From CAVVKW01 sp963761705 (lineage in GTDB: Bacteria > Verrucomicrobiota > Verrucomicrobiia > Chthoniobacterales > JAATET01): 64,000 bases of DNA. A program made the translations under genes and the position numbers. The notes under the pieces were generated by a model. The model was not told the origin of the DNA, searched no databases, and saw only the letters and a list, made by a program, of their open reading frames with translations. The DNA is taken from assembly GCA_963761705.1 (NCBI GenBank), contig CAVXHK010000001.1:1736001-1800000 (forward strand), in the 5' to 3' direction. Of the stretch, positions 25,471 to 34,508 are shown one piece after another (within the stretch, counting starts at the first letter, position 1; every line of letters starts with the position of its first letter).

Positions 25471-27015
25471 CTACCTTTGCTTGATGCGGGTGGCGATCTC
25501 CGTGGCTAGGCGGGGGCTGATGCCTTTGACTTCGCTGATTTTTTCGGGAGTCGCTTTGCGAAGGCGGTCGAGGCTTCCAAATTCGGTGAGTAGGGCCTTC
25601 TTTCTGGATTCGCTGACGCCTTCGATGTCGTCGAGAACGCTTTCGCTGATCCGCTTCTTCAGCAGGATGCTGTGGTAGCCGTTGGCAAAACGGTGGGCTT
25701 CGTCGCGGATGCGTTGGAGGAGGCGGAGGGCTCCGCTGGTTTCGGGGAGGCGCGTGGGGAGGGCGCGGCCGGGGCGGTAGATTTCTTCGAACTCCTTGGC
25801 CAAGCCGATGATGGCCTGGTTGTGAAGGCCGAGGCGTTGGAGTTCGGCGCAGGCGCTGGAGAGTTGGCCTTTGCCGCCGTCGACGATAATGAGGTCGGGG
25901 AGGCCGGTGGTTTGTTCGGTGGTGAGACGTTCGGTCGCTTCGTCGGGGGGGAGTTGGTTGAATTCGGCGTCGGGGTCGGTGGAGGCGGCTTCTTTGAGGA
26001 TACGGGTGTAGCGGCGACGGACGACTTCGGCCATCGAGGCGAAGTCGTTCTGTTGCTTGATCGAAATGCGGTAGCGGCGGTAGCCAGCTCGGTCGGGGAC
26101 GCCGTTCTTGAAGCGGACCATCGAGGCGACGATGTGAGTGTTGCTGATGTTGGAAATGTCGAAGCACTCCATGATGCGGGGTTGGACTTCGAGAGCGAGC
26201 GCGTCTTTGAGGGCGAGGAGGTCGGCGGCTGGATCGATGGCGGACGGGAGGGTCTTGCGGGTGAAGCGGGTCATCGGCTTCGTCGTCGTGCGGAGGTCGT
26301 CGAGAAGGTTGCGGAGGGAGGCGGCTTTTTCGAAATCGAGTTTGGCGGCGGCGGCTTGCATCTCGGATTCGACTTGCTCGACCATTTGCTTGGATTCGCC
26401 TTCGAGGAGTTCGCAGGCTTGCAGGACGCGGGCGCGGTATTCCTCTTGGGCGATCTTGCCGATGCACGGGGCGGTGCAGTTCTTAATGATGTCGTTGAGA
26501 CAATGCTTGTAGTCGCGCTCGGTCGGGACGTGGGGGCGGCAGGTGCGCAGGCCGAAGCGTTTGCGGATCGCGTTGAGCGTGGTGCGGAGGGCTCCGGCGT
26601 TGGCGAAGGGGCCGAAATAGCGGGCGCCATCGTCTTTCTTGAGGCGGGTGAGACCGAAGCGGGGGTAGGGGTCTTCGGGGTCGACGCGAACGAGGAGGAA
26701 GCGTTTGTCGTCCTTAAAACTAACGTTGTATTTGGGCCGGAACTCCTTGATGAGGCGGCCTTCGTAGAGGACGGCTTCGGCTTCGCTGCGGACGACGTGC
26801 CACTCGAAATCCCAGATGCTGTCGATGAGGGCGCGGGTCTTACGGTCGGCGGTCATCTTCCGCGACGGCATGAAGTAATTGCTCACGCGTTTGCGGAGGT
26901 CGCGGGCCTTGCCGACGTAGATGACGTGCTTGAAGCGGTCGCGCATGACGTAGCAACCCGGCTTGTGCGGGACGTCGTGGAGCTTGGCTTGGAGGTCGAC
27001 TTTTTCGGCGGGCAT
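25471..27015 (-). CDS. uvrC: Excinuclease ABC subunit C
   Basis: Makes both incisions in nucleotide excision repair. Domains: GIY-YIG nuclease (KPGCYVMRDRFKHVIYVGKA, about 17-95), a Cys-containing region (TCRPH, CLNDIIKNCTAPCIGKI), UVR motif (KLDFEKAASLRNLLDDL, about 235), RNase H-like nuclease (ECFDISNISNTHIVASM, then LPDLIIVDGGKGQLSSA), and C-terminal tandem HhH. At 514 residues it is about 90 shorter than E. coli UvrC. The linker between UVR and RNase H domains is nearly absent, with no sign of a frame break. The ATG at 27015 matches the family start. Confidence 0.95.
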   Translation of the reverse strand: MPAEKVDLQAKLHDVPHKPGCYVMRDRFKHVIYVGKARDLRKRVSNYFMPSRKMTADRKTRALIDSIWDFEWHVVRSEAEAVLYEGRLIKEFRPKYNVSFKDDKRFLLVRVDPEDPYPRFGLTRLKKDDGARYFGPFANAGALRTTLNAIRKRFGLRTCRPHVPTERDYKHCLNDIIKNCTAPCIGKIAQEEYRARVLQACELLEGESKQMVEQVESEMQAAAAKLDFEKAASLRNLLDDLRTTTKPMTRFTRKTLPSAIDPAADLLALKDALALEVQPRIMECFDISNISNTHIVASMVRFKNGVPDRAGYRRYRISIKQQNDFASMAEVVRRRYTRILKEAASTDPDAEFNQLPPDEATERLTTEQTTGLPDLIIVDGGKGQLSSACAELQRLGLHNQAIIGLAKEFEEIYRPGRALPTRLPETSGALRLLQRIRDEAHRFANGYHSILLKKRISESVLDDIEGVSESRKKALLTEFGSLDRLRKATPEKISEVKGISPRLATEIATRIKQR

Positions 27016-27090
27016 GGTTCCGCGGGAAGGTAGCGCGGGGTGGGGGTGTTTGGAATGGGCGCTTGGCGCGGTGGGGTTGGATCACCGGCG

Positions 27091-27106
27091 GGAAGCCGAT
27101 ACCACT
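27091..27106. repeat. Dispersed AAGCCGATnCCACT repeat, second copy
   Basis: GGAAGCCGATACCACT, matching the tsaB-end copy at 15 of 16 bases. It lies in the 100-base gap between rho and uvrC. Confidence 0.5.
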
Positions 27107-27115
27107 CATGCTTCG

Positions 27116-28456
27116 TTAGCCGGGGAGGCTTTCTAGCATTTCCTTGTTGGTTGGGTATCTCCGGATGAACGTGAGGAGGCGCTCGATGGCTTCGATGGGC
27201 TTGTGGCCCGCCAAGCCGCGGCGGATGACGTTGATTTTGTGGAGCTCATTGGGCTCCAACAGGAGTTCTTCGCGGCGGGTGCCGCTCTGGAAGATGTCGA
27301 CGGCGGGGTAGATGCGCTGCTCGCTGATGAGTCGGCCGAGGACGAGTTCCATGTTGCCGGTGCCTTTGAACTCTTGGAAAATGAGGTCGTCCATGCGGCT
27401 GTTCGTTTCAATGAGCGCGGTGGCGATAATCGTGAGTGAGCCGGCTTCTTCGGTGTTGCGGGCGGCGGCGAAGAGTTTGCGCGGGATCTCCAGGGCCCGG
27501 GAGTCGACGCCGCCGGACATCGTCCGACCACCGCCGCCCTGGGCGTTGTTAAACGCTCGGCCCATCCGGGTGATGGAGTCCATGAGGACGAAGACGTCTT
27601 TGCCCATCTCGCAGAGGCGCTTGGCGCGGTCGATGGCGAGTTGGGAGATGCGGGTATGGGTCTTGATGTCGCTGTCGTTGCTGCTGGCCATCACTTCGGC
27701 TTTCGGAACGGTGCGGCGGATCTCGGTGACTTCCTCGGGGCGTTCGTCCACGAGAAGAATGATGAGGTAAATGTCCGGGTGGTTCTGGACGACGGCGGAG
27801 GCAATGTGTTGGAGCAGCGTCGTTTTGCCGGTGCGTGGGGGTGCCACGATGAGGCCTCGCTGACCGCGACCGACCGGCGTGATGAGGTCGATCACGCGGG
27901 TGGTGTAGAGGTCGGGGGAGGTCTCGAGCTTGATGCGCTCGTCGGGGCTGACGGTGGTGAGTTCCTCGAAAACGGGAAGATCGGTGTATTTGTCCGGGGA
28001 CTCGCCTTCGAGTTCGGTTAACTTGTAGAGCTGCGGGCCGCGGGGGCCGCGGCGCGTCTCGCCTTTGACGAACATGCCGTCGCGGAGGCCGTGGTTGCGG
28101 ATGACCTCGGGGGTAACGAAGACGTCGTTGGTCGATTGGGTGAAGCTGCGCTTGGGTTCGCGGAGGAAGCCGAAGCCTTTGCCTGAGACCTCGACGATGC
28201 CTTCGGCGTAGGTGATGGGTTCGTTTGGATCGGGATCGGGGACGTTATCGCTCTGGTGGCCGCCGGAGCCATCGTTGCTCTGGTTGTTGCCGCCGCCTCC
28301 GGAATCGCCGTAGTTGCCACCGTCGCGGCGGGGGCGGCGACCCTTGTTGCCCGAGCGGCGGGGGCGGCGCGAGCGGCGGGATTCGTTGTCGTTGCCGCCG
28401 CCGTTGTTCGAGTCATCGGAGGTGCGGGGCTGTTCGGTGGTTTCTTGATTTTCCAT
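27116..28456 (-). CDS. rho: Transcription termination factor Rho
   Basis: Hexameric RNA-dependent ATPase that ends transcription. 446 residues. An N-terminal extension of about 80 residues is low-complexity (Asn/Gly/Arg/Ser rich, with RRSRRPRRSGNKGRRPRRD) and is followed by the RNA-binding cold-shock-like domain (GKGFGFLREP). Walker A is APPRTGKTTLLQ, Walker B VFVLMDSITRMGRA, the Q loop is in GGGRTMSGGVDSRALEIP, and the R loop IFQSGTRREELLL. All catalytic parts are intact. The extension replaces the usual Rho_N helical domain and may drive RNA binding or condensation. Confidence 0.95.
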   Translation of the reverse strand: MENQETTEQPRTSDDSNNGGGNDNESRRSRRPRRSGNKGRRPRRDGGNYGDSGGGGNNQSNDGSGGHQSDNVPDPDPNEPITYAEGIVEVSGKGFGFLREPKRSFTQSTNDVFVTPEVIRNHGLRDGMFVKGETRRGPRGPQLYKLTELEGESPDKYTDLPVFEELTTVSPDERIKLETSPDLYTTRVIDLITPVGRGQRGLIVAPPRTGKTTLLQHIASAVVQNHPDIYLIILLVDERPEEVTEIRRTVPKAEVMASSNDSDIKTHTRISQLAIDRAKRLCEMGKDVFVLMDSITRMGRAFNNAQGGGGRTMSGGVDSRALEIPRKLFAAARNTEEAGSLTIIATALIETNSRMDDLIFQEFKGTGNMELVLGRLISEQRIYPAVDIFQSGTRREELLLEPNELHKINVIRRGLAGHKPIEAIERLLTFIRRYPTNKEMLESLPG

Positions 28457-28493
28457 GGTCGGGATTCGGTTCTGAAGTTCTGAAGGTCCTGAG

Positions 28494-29240
28494 TTACGCG
28501 GGGGCTAGGACGTCTTCGGGTAGGTCGAGATTGGCGTGAACGTTGAGGACGTCTTCGAGGTCTTCAAGGGCGTCGCAGAGTTTGAAAATTTGTTCGGCGG
28601 TGTCGGTGTCGGCGACCGCAACAGTGTTCTCGGGAACGAAGGTGAGCTTCTGGGAGGCGGGTTCGTGACCAGCGGCGGTGAGAGCGTCGGCGACGTTGTA
28701 GAGTTGATCGATGGCGGTGGTGATGATGAAGGTGTCGTCGTCGACAACGAGCTCTTCGGCCCCGGCTTCGAGGATGATCGCGAGGAGGTCGTCTTCGTCG
28801 AGTGCGGCGGCGGGGAGGGTGATCTGACCCTTGCGGTGAAACATGAAGGCGACGCTGCCGGAGGTCCCAAGGTTGCCGTCGTTCTTGGTGAGCGCGTTGC
28901 GAATCTCCGCGGCGGTGCGGTTGCGGTTGTCGGTGGCGGTTTCGATGATGAGTGCGACGCCGCCGGGGGCGTAGGCCTCGTAAATGATCTCTTCGACGGC
29001 GGTGGCCTCGAGTTCGCCGGTGCCCTTCTTAATCGCGCGGTCGATGTTGTCGGCGGGCATGGACTGCGATTTTGCCGACTGGATAGCGGCGCGCAGTCGC
29101 GGATTGAATCCCGGGTTGCCGCCGCCGAGGCGGGTGGCAATCGTGATCTCTTTCGACAACTGGGAAAATAGCTTTCCGCGTTTGACGTCGAGCGCGCCTT
29201 TGGAGCGCTTAATTTTGGACCACTTGCTGTGGCCGCTCAT
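28494..29240 (-). CDS. yebC: YebC/PmpR-family protein
   Basis: 248-residue TACO1/YebC-type protein, described both as a transcription regulator and as an aid to ribosomes at poly-proline stretches. The start MSGHSKWSKIKRSKGALDVK is the family hallmark, followed by LSKEITIATRLGGGNPGFNP and IERAIKKG-like DRAIKKGTGE. Acidic domains 2 and 3 follow (ALDEDDLLAIILEAGAEELV). Length is normal. It lies 37 bases upstream of rho on the same strand. Confidence 0.94.
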   Translation of the reverse strand: MSGHSKWSKIKRSKGALDVKRGKLFSQLSKEITIATRLGGGNPGFNPRLRAAIQSAKSQSMPADNIDRAIKKGTGELEATAVEEIIYEAYAPGGVALIIETATDNRNRTAAEIRNALTKNDGNLGTSGSVAFMFHRKGQITLPAAALDEDDLLAIILEAGAEELVVDDDTFIITTAIDQLYNVADALTAAGHEPASQKLTFVPENTVAVADTDTAEQIFKLCDALEDLEDVLNVHANLDLPEDVLAPA

Positions 29241-29506
29241 GAGTGTGCGTTAATGGGAATAACTCGGTGAAAGTCTCCAGGGCTGGGTGGCGTTGTTCTA
29301 CGCGGAAACCCGGTGTGGGGTGAATGTCGAGCGGGCGTAACGTGTCGGCCGGTGGCTTCGAATCACGGGGTCCCGCCGGGGGCGGAACTGGGTGCCTTGC
29401 TCGTCGCAGTCAGAGAACGCTGGTTGGGTGGGGGTGTCAAGGTGGATTTACCTTTACCGGGTTAGCTGGGTCAGGCGGTTTGCCTGCGCATGGTGTTCAG
29501 CGCTAC

Positions 29507-29520
29507 GAGGACGCGTCCTC
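29507..29520. repeat. Perfect 14-bp palindrome in a 285-bp gap
   Basis: GAGGACGCGTCCTC is fully self-complementary and lies 5 bases beyond the DUF1844 stop. A second hairpin, CAGGC/GCCTG, is at 29472-29486. The rest of 29241-29525 shows no gene. Confidence 0.4.
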
Positions 29521-29525
29521 CGTCG

Positions 29526-29822
29526 CTACGCGGCAACGAGGTCTTCTTTGCTGGCTTTTTCGAAGGCTTGTTGGAGGTCGGTTAGGATGCTGGCGAGGAT
29601 CTCGGTTTCTTCGTGGTTCAAGTTTCCCCGGGTTTTTTCGCGGAGCATTTCCAGCTGGTCGATGAGCATTCTGGCGACAGCTAAGTTGGGCTCGGGGACG
29701 CCAGATTGAGGGTTGGGGATGCGACCGAGGAAGAGGGCGCACTGTTGCGCCTGCATCATGATAAACTCGATGAAGCGCTGCGTCATCTCGCCGCTGTGCT
29801 GGGGTTTTTGAATTTCCGCCAT
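29526..29822 (-). CDS. DUF1844 domain protein
   Basis: 98 residues, all-helical, of a small family conserved in Verrucomicrobiota, Planctomycetota and other phyla. Recognisable parts are TQRFIEFIMMQAQQCALFLGRIPNP near the N-terminus and NLAVARMLIDQLEML, followed by NLNHEETEILASILTDLQ. Function unknown. The start lies 8 bases after the M16 peptidase stop, suggesting co-transcription with it. Confidence 0.85.
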   Translation of the reverse strand: MAEIQKPQHSGEMTQRFIEFIMMQAQQCALFLGRIPNPQSGVPEPNLAVARMLIDQLEMLREKTRGNLNHEETEILASILTDLQQAFEKASKEDLVAA

Positions 29823-29830
29823 GCTGGCTC

Positions 29831-32464
29831 CTAGTTTTGGGGGGGTGGTTCGACCTTGGGCGTGACGATCGTTTCGACGCTGCCGGGATGGCCGAAATAC
29901 TTGGACGATACGCGTTGCGTGTCGGCGACGGTTGCCCCGTCGACTTTGGACTGGCGAGTTTCGCGGTAATCGGTGCCGAGGCCAAAGAGGACGTCGAGGG
30001 CGGTGGCTTGGGCCATCGCGCCGTCGCTCTGGTCGCGGATGGCCTCAGCTCCGAGGAGCTTGCTCTTGGCGCGCTTGAGTTCTTCGGGGGTGAGGCCGTC
30101 TTTGGCGAGCTTGGCGATTTCGTCTTTGAACTCCGTGCGGACCTTGTCGACTTTCGTCGGATCGGTGCCGAGGTAGAACACGAGCATGCCGGGGGTCGGG
30201 CCGATGAGCTGGGTGGTGCCGACGAAGTAGGCGAGGCCAAGCTCCTCGCGGATCCGGTTGAAGAATCGGGACCCGAGGTCGCTGGAGGCGGTGTCGATGA
30301 GTTCCATGATGACGCGGTCGTCGCTGGTGAGGTCGACGCCGGGGTAGCCGATCATGACGATGGCCTGATTTTTCTCGCGGATTTCGGTGACGGTTTCGTC
30401 GGTGGTGGGGGTGGGAGGGGTCGGGAGATCGGTGAGGACGTCGGCTCCTTCGGGGAGGTCGGAGAGAGCGGTTTTCACGGACTCGTAGACCGCGTCCGCG
30501 TCGACGTCGCCGAAGACGGAGAGGACGCCATTCTTTGCGGTGACGACTTTTCGGTAAAAGTCGCGGACTTGGTCGGCGGTCAGGTTGGGGACGGATTCGG
30601 CGCTGCCGTTGCCTCGAAGGCCGTAGGGGTGGTCGACGAAGAGATTTTCGCGAAGGACGTTGCGGGCGACCGCGGTGGGCTGGTCGTTCTCGGCTTTGAT
30701 ACCGGCGAGTTGGGCTTCCTTTTCGCGGGCAATTTCAGCCTCGGGAAAGGTGGGATTTTTCAGGACGTCGGTGAGGAGGTCGAGGCCGAGCTGGAAGTCG
30801 GGCCGCATGACGCTAACTTGAACGCTGAAGCTGTTGTTGCCGGCGCTGCCGCTGATGTCGCCGCCGACCGACTCGATGGTTTCGGCGATCTCCTCGGCGG
30901 ACCGAGTAGTGGTGCCCTTCGTGATGGTGCTGCCGAGGAGGGTGGAGATGCCGTTGTTCGCCGCGGTCTCGGCGAGGAGGCCGCCCTTGAAGACGGCGGC
31001 CATGGAGACGAGGGGGAGGCGGTGGTTTTCGCGGACGAGGAGCCGGAGGCCATTGGGGAGGGTAAACTCCTTGACCGCGAGTTCGCGAGGGGCGGTTATT
31101 TTTTTCGTCGTGGCGACAAGGGAGCCGACGGGGTTGAGCGAGGCGACGGTGAGCTTGTCCTCGGTGAGATATTGCTTCGCGACGCGCTGGATGTCTTCGG
31201 CGGTCGTGTTGTTGAGCGCGTTGAGGTAGTCGCGGGAGAAGTTGAGGTTGCGCGTGAGGAGCCAGTTCGAGCCGTGGTCGGAGGCCATGCCGCGGACGGT
31301 GGCGAGTGCTCGGAGTTGGGAGGAGAGGAGGGATTTGCGGGCTTTGGCGAGTTCAGCGGGTGTGACGCCCTCTTTTTTGAGCCGCTCGACGATGGCGAGG
31401 GATTCCGCGGTGGTCTCGTCGCGTTTGCCGGGGTCGGTGACGGCTTGAATGACGAAAATGCCTTCGGCGGCGAGGGCATAGGAGCCGGCGTCGATGGTGT
31501 GGGCTAGGCCTTTCTTCTCGCGGATCTCCTGATTGAGCGGGCTGCTGTTGCCGCCGCCGAGGATGGTGCCGAGGAGATCGAGGGCGGGCATGTCCGGGCT
31601 GGTCACGGACGGGATGCGCCACGCGAGGTTGAGCCGGGTGAGCTCGGTGGGGAATTCTTCACGGACGTCGCGGCGGCCGGTCTGGTTCGGCTCGGCGGGG
31701 ACGTAAACGGGTGGGAGGGCGACGCGGGGGTAGTCGACGAAAAAGTTCTCGACCTGAGCTTTGATGGCCATCGCGTCGACGTCGCCGACGACGCAGAGGA
31801 AGATGTTGTTCGGAACGTAGCGGGATTTGTAGTAGTCGACGACGTCCTGTCGGGTGAGACGGTTGTAGATGTCGAGGTAGCCGATGACCGGGTGGCGGTA
31901 GGGGCTTTCCGTGAAGACGCTGCTGAAGAGTTGGCGGGAGCTGACGCGGTCGGGGTCGTCGAAGCCCATGGCGAATTCGCGGCGGATGACCTCCTGCTCT
32001 TTTTCGTATTCGTCGGCGGGAATGGAGGCGTTCATCATCACGTCGGAGACGATGTCGACGGCCTCGCTCGCACCGGCGGCGGGGATGTCGATCCAGTAGA
32101 CGGTGCGGTCGAAGGACGTGTAGGCGTTGATGTAGCCGCCGAGGTCCTGGACGGTCGAATCGATGACTCCTTTGCCGCGCTTGTCCGTTCCCTTGAAGAG
32201 CATGTGCTCGAGGATGTGGGAGAGGCCGGCGCCCATCCATTTGCCTTCGTCGATGCTGCCGGTCTCGCACCATCCCTGGACGCTGGCGACTGGGGCGGAG
32301 TGGTCCTCGTCGACGATGAGAGTGAGGCCGTTATCGAGGGTGAAGACCTGGGCGGAGCTCGACGGGAGGGTCGGAGTGGCGGTGACTGCGGGGGTGTTTT
32401 TGGTGAAAGCGGGAGTGACGATGACGGCCATGAAAACTGCGAAAAGGAACGAACTGCGGGACAT
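29831..32464 (-). CDS. Exported M16-family zinc metallopeptidase
   Basis: 877 residues with a signal peptide (MSRSSFLFAVFMAVIVTPAF), so periplasmic or outer-membrane associated. Two M16 halves form the clamshell. The first carries the inverted zinc motif HILEHMLFKGT (about 87) with the distal Glu near YEKEQEVIRREFAMGF. The second (from about 470, LPNGLRLLVRENHRLPLV) lacks the HxxEH motif, as usual. Loop segments for substrate docking are RNLNFSRDYL and FVGTTQLIGPTPGM. Likely degrades small peptides. Head of a run that includes DUF1844 and, upstream, Minf_1886. Confidence 0.9.
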   Translation of the reverse strand: MSRSSFLFAVFMAVIVTPAFTKNTPAVTATPTLPSSSAQVFTLDNGLTLIVDEDHSAPVASVQGWCETGSIDEGKWMGAGLSHILEHMLFKGTDKRGKGVIDSTVQDLGGYINAYTSFDRTVYWIDIPAAGASEAVDIVSDVMMNASIPADEYEKEQEVIRREFAMGFDDPDRVSSRQLFSSVFTESPYRHPVIGYLDIYNRLTRQDVVDYYKSRYVPNNIFLCVVGDVDAMAIKAQVENFFVDYPRVALPPVYVPAEPNQTGRRDVREEFPTELTRLNLAWRIPSVTSPDMPALDLLGTILGGGNSSPLNQEIREKKGLAHTIDAGSYALAAEGIFVIQAVTDPGKRDETTAESLAIVERLKKEGVTPAELAKARKSLLSSQLRALATVRGMASDHGSNWLLTRNLNFSRDYLNALNNTTAEDIQRVAKQYLTEDKLTVASLNPVGSLVATTKKITAPRELAVKEFTLPNGLRLLVRENHRLPLVSMAAVFKGGLLAETAANNGISTLLGSTITKGTTTRSAEEIAETIESVGGDISGSAGNNSFSVQVSVMRPDFQLGLDLLTDVLKNPTFPEAEIAREKEAQLAGIKAENDQPTAVARNVLRENLFVDHPYGLRGNGSAESVPNLTADQVRDFYRKVVTAKNGVLSVFGDVDADAVYESVKTALSDLPEGADVLTDLPTPPTPTTDETVTEIREKNQAIVMIGYPGVDLTSDDRVIMELIDTASSDLGSRFFNRIREELGLAYFVGTTQLIGPTPGMLVFYLGTDPTKVDKVRTEFKDEIAKLAKDGLTPEELKRAKSKLLGAEAIRDQSDGAMAQATALDVLFGLGTDYRETRQSKVDGATVADTQRVSSKYFGHPGSVETIVTPKVEPPPQN

Positions 32465-32893
32465 TTAGCGGTCTTTGACAGCGGGATCGGGGGATTTGCT
32501 CAATTTTTTTGCTTCGGGGCGGAACGGGGCGTCGAAGGCGGTTTCGAAATCGTAGGCGTCGGCGAAGGCCTCGGCAGTGTCGCGGTCGGTTTTGCTGAAC
32601 ACCTGAGCTTCGACGAGGTTGAAGACGAGATTGCCGACGTCGGAGGTGGCGCGGACGCCCCAATACTCGAGGACCGTGCGAGCCATGGGACCGTATTCTT
32701 TCAGGGCGTAGAGGCGGAAGCCGTCGAGGAGTTCGGGGGCGGCGACGTCGCTGGGTTCGTCTTTGCGCGACTTGCGGCGGCGCTTGGTGGTGTCTTCGAG
32801 GGCATCGCGGAGGAAGAGGTAGGCTTCGCGGTCGTAGCGGTCGTCGGTCGCGCGGATGGCGTCGATGGATTCGTTGAAACTATTGGGCTGCAT
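32465..32893 (-). CDS. Minf_1886-family protein
   Basis: 142 residues of a family typical of Verrucomicrobiota and Planctomycetota. Recognisable segments are DRYDREAYLFLRDALEDT near the N-terminus and RLYALKEYGPMARTVLEYWG, followed by ATSDVGNLVFNLVEAQVFSKT. It is soluble and helical, of unknown function. The stop is adjacent to the M16 peptidase start, and the start overlaps a small membrane-protein gene by 14 bases, so three genes form one transcript. Confidence 0.85.
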   Translation of the reverse strand: MQPNSFNESIDAIRATDDRYDREAYLFLRDALEDTTKRRRKSRKDEPSDVAAPELLDGFRLYALKEYGPMARTVLEYWGVRATSDVGNLVFNLVEAQVFSKTDRDTAEAFADAYDFETAFDAPFRPEAKKLSKSPDPAVKDR

Positions 32894-33029
32894 TTGGCGG
32901 TGAGTCGGCGGCGACGGGCGGAGGGGGCGCGCCGTCTCGGCTGCGGTAGTGTTTTACGACGAGACCGGTGACGAACGCGAGCAGGATGGCGACCACGAGG
33001 ATGCGTTCGCGGCGGGTGAGTCGGAACAT
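32880..33029 (-). CDS. 49-residue single-helix membrane protein
   Basis: The minus-strand ATG at 33029 opens a short frame: MFRLTRRERILVVAIL, a hydrophobic helix to about residue 25, then KHYRSRDG and a Pro/Ala-rich tail to a TAG at 32880. Positive residues before the helix predict an inside N-terminus. The 14-base overlap with the Minf_1886 start implies coupled translation. No family is known to me. Its gene is shorter than usual annotation cut-offs. Confidence 0.65.
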   Translation of the reverse strand: MFRLTRRERILVVAILLAFVTGLVVKHYRSRDGAPPPPVAADSPPNAAQ

Positions 33030-33181
33030 GGTGGGATTCTCGAGTGTCGAGTTGCTGAAAGAGGTGAGGTGAGAAGTCGAAAATTTCCTTCCTGGAGGGT
33101 AGCAGAAGTTGGAAGGCTGTCGCGTTGCGCTCGGCTCTTCGCTTTGCTCGGAATGACTGGATTTTGGATCGGCGCTGGGCG

Positions 33182-34501
33182 CTATCTCGTTCCGGCTTCG
33201 TAGGCGTCCAGGAACTGGCTGATGGCGTCGGGGCGGGGGGGGGCTTCGCTGGAGGCTTCGGTGTCTTCGACGATGTCGGTGAAGGTGTCGCTGTCGGCTT
33301 GGACTTTGGTGGCTTCAACGTAATCAAGGTAGCTGTCGATCTCGGTGGTTTTGCGACTCAGGCCAGCGCGGACTTCTTCGGCGGCGGCGATGCGTTTTTC
33401 GAGGCGGCGTTTGGGTTTGCTGAGGAGTTCGGTGATGATCTGGAGGTATTCGTCGGTGAGGCCTTTGTAGAGTGGGTGGGCTTTGAGGCTGAGTCGGAGG
33501 AGGTCGTTGCGCATCTGGCTCAGGATGAATGAGCCGCTTTCGCTCCGGGCGATGGCGCCGAGGGCGAGGGGGCCGGACATGGCGGCGACTTCGGGGTTTT
33601 TCGGATCGGGGAGGGCTTGGACGTCGAGAATGCCGTCGAGAGTTTTCGAGGATTCGCGGACGCCGAGCAGGTCAATGCGGTCGGTGGCAGAGGCGGCGGC
33701 GATGGCCAGAATCCATTTGCGGGAGAGGGCTTCGCGGTTGCCGTCGAGGGCGGGGAAGAGTTCGATGATGTCGTTGGTCGACGGGGGTGAGCGGCGGGGG
33801 ACGGCGAGGTAGTAGTGGAGGCCCGGGCGGCCTTCGGGGAGGGCGCGGAGGGTGTCGAGCATCGCGAGGGACTGGGCGGCGAAAATGATGCGGGAGGTCG
33901 GGTCGAGGCGTTCGGCGCGGGTGCGGAAGAAGTCGTCGATGCTGGGGGTCTGGCCCGCGGCGAGGAGGGTGGCGTAGGCGGCGGCTTCCGGGCCGTTGAC
34001 GCGGACGTTGATCTTTTCGAGGAGGCCGGCGATGACCCAGGCGGGGGGACTCTCAAAGGAGCGACCGGCGCTGGTGGGGTTGTTGCGGTAGGCGTATTCG
34101 AGCAGAACGGTGCCCATGAGATCGCGATCGAACTCGGGTTCGCTGATCGCGGCGCGGTCGAAAACGTCGAGCTGGATCTTGAGTTCGCCCTGGTCGAGCT
34201 CGTAGAGGCGGAGGCTGGTTTTGGGTGGGTTGCGTTGCTTGGGTGGGGGCGCGGTGAGGTTGACGATGATCGTGAATTTGAATTCGTCGTCGATGCCGAG
34301 AAGATTGAGAAATTCCGCTTTGTAGTCTTCGGCTTGGCGTGAAATCGCGGAGCGAACGGCGGGGTCTTTGGCGTAAACGACGAACTGCTTGGACGGCGAG
34401 ATCGACCGGTCTTGCAGGCTGAAGGTCTCCTCGGCCCGGGCGTTGGTGACGGCAAGAACGAGGGCGGCGGCAAGGGCGGCGGCGAGGCGCGGGGGGGACA
34501 C
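33182..34501 (-). CDS. Secreted protein of unknown function
   Basis: 439 residues. The signal peptide ends about residue 24 (LVLAVTNARAEE). The N-terminal 130 residues have a mixed alpha/beta pattern with the segment SKQFVVYAKDPAVRSAISR. The middle has SPPAWVIAGLLEKINVRVNG, resembling the protease-like gluzincin layout without an HExxH motif, then helical C-terminal repeats and an acidic/Pro tail. I do not recognise a named family. It sits 7 bases after the zinc-ribbon membrane protein gene and probably shares its transcript. Confidence 0.7.
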   Translation of the reverse strand: MSPPRLAAALAAALVLAVTNARAEETFSLQDRSISPSKQFVVYAKDPAVRSAISRQAEDYKAEFLNLLGIDDEFKFTIIVNLTAPPPKQRNPPKTSLRLYELDQGELKIQLDVFDRAAISEPEFDRDLMGTVLLEYAYRNNPTSAGRSFESPPAWVIAGLLEKINVRVNGPEAAAYATLLAAGQTPSIDDFFRTRAERLDPTSRIIFAAQSLAMLDTLRALPEGRPGLHYYLAVPRRSPPSTNDIIELFPALDGNREALSRKWILAIAAASATDRIDLLGVRESSKTLDGILDVQALPDPKNPEVAAMSGPLALGAIARSESGSFILSQMRNDLLRLSLKAHPLYKGLTDEYLQIITELLSKPKRRLEKRIAAAEEVRAGLSRKTTEIDSYLDYVEATKVQADSDTFTDIVEDTEASSEAPPRPDAISQFLDAYEAGTR

Positions 34502-34508
34502 GGCTGAA

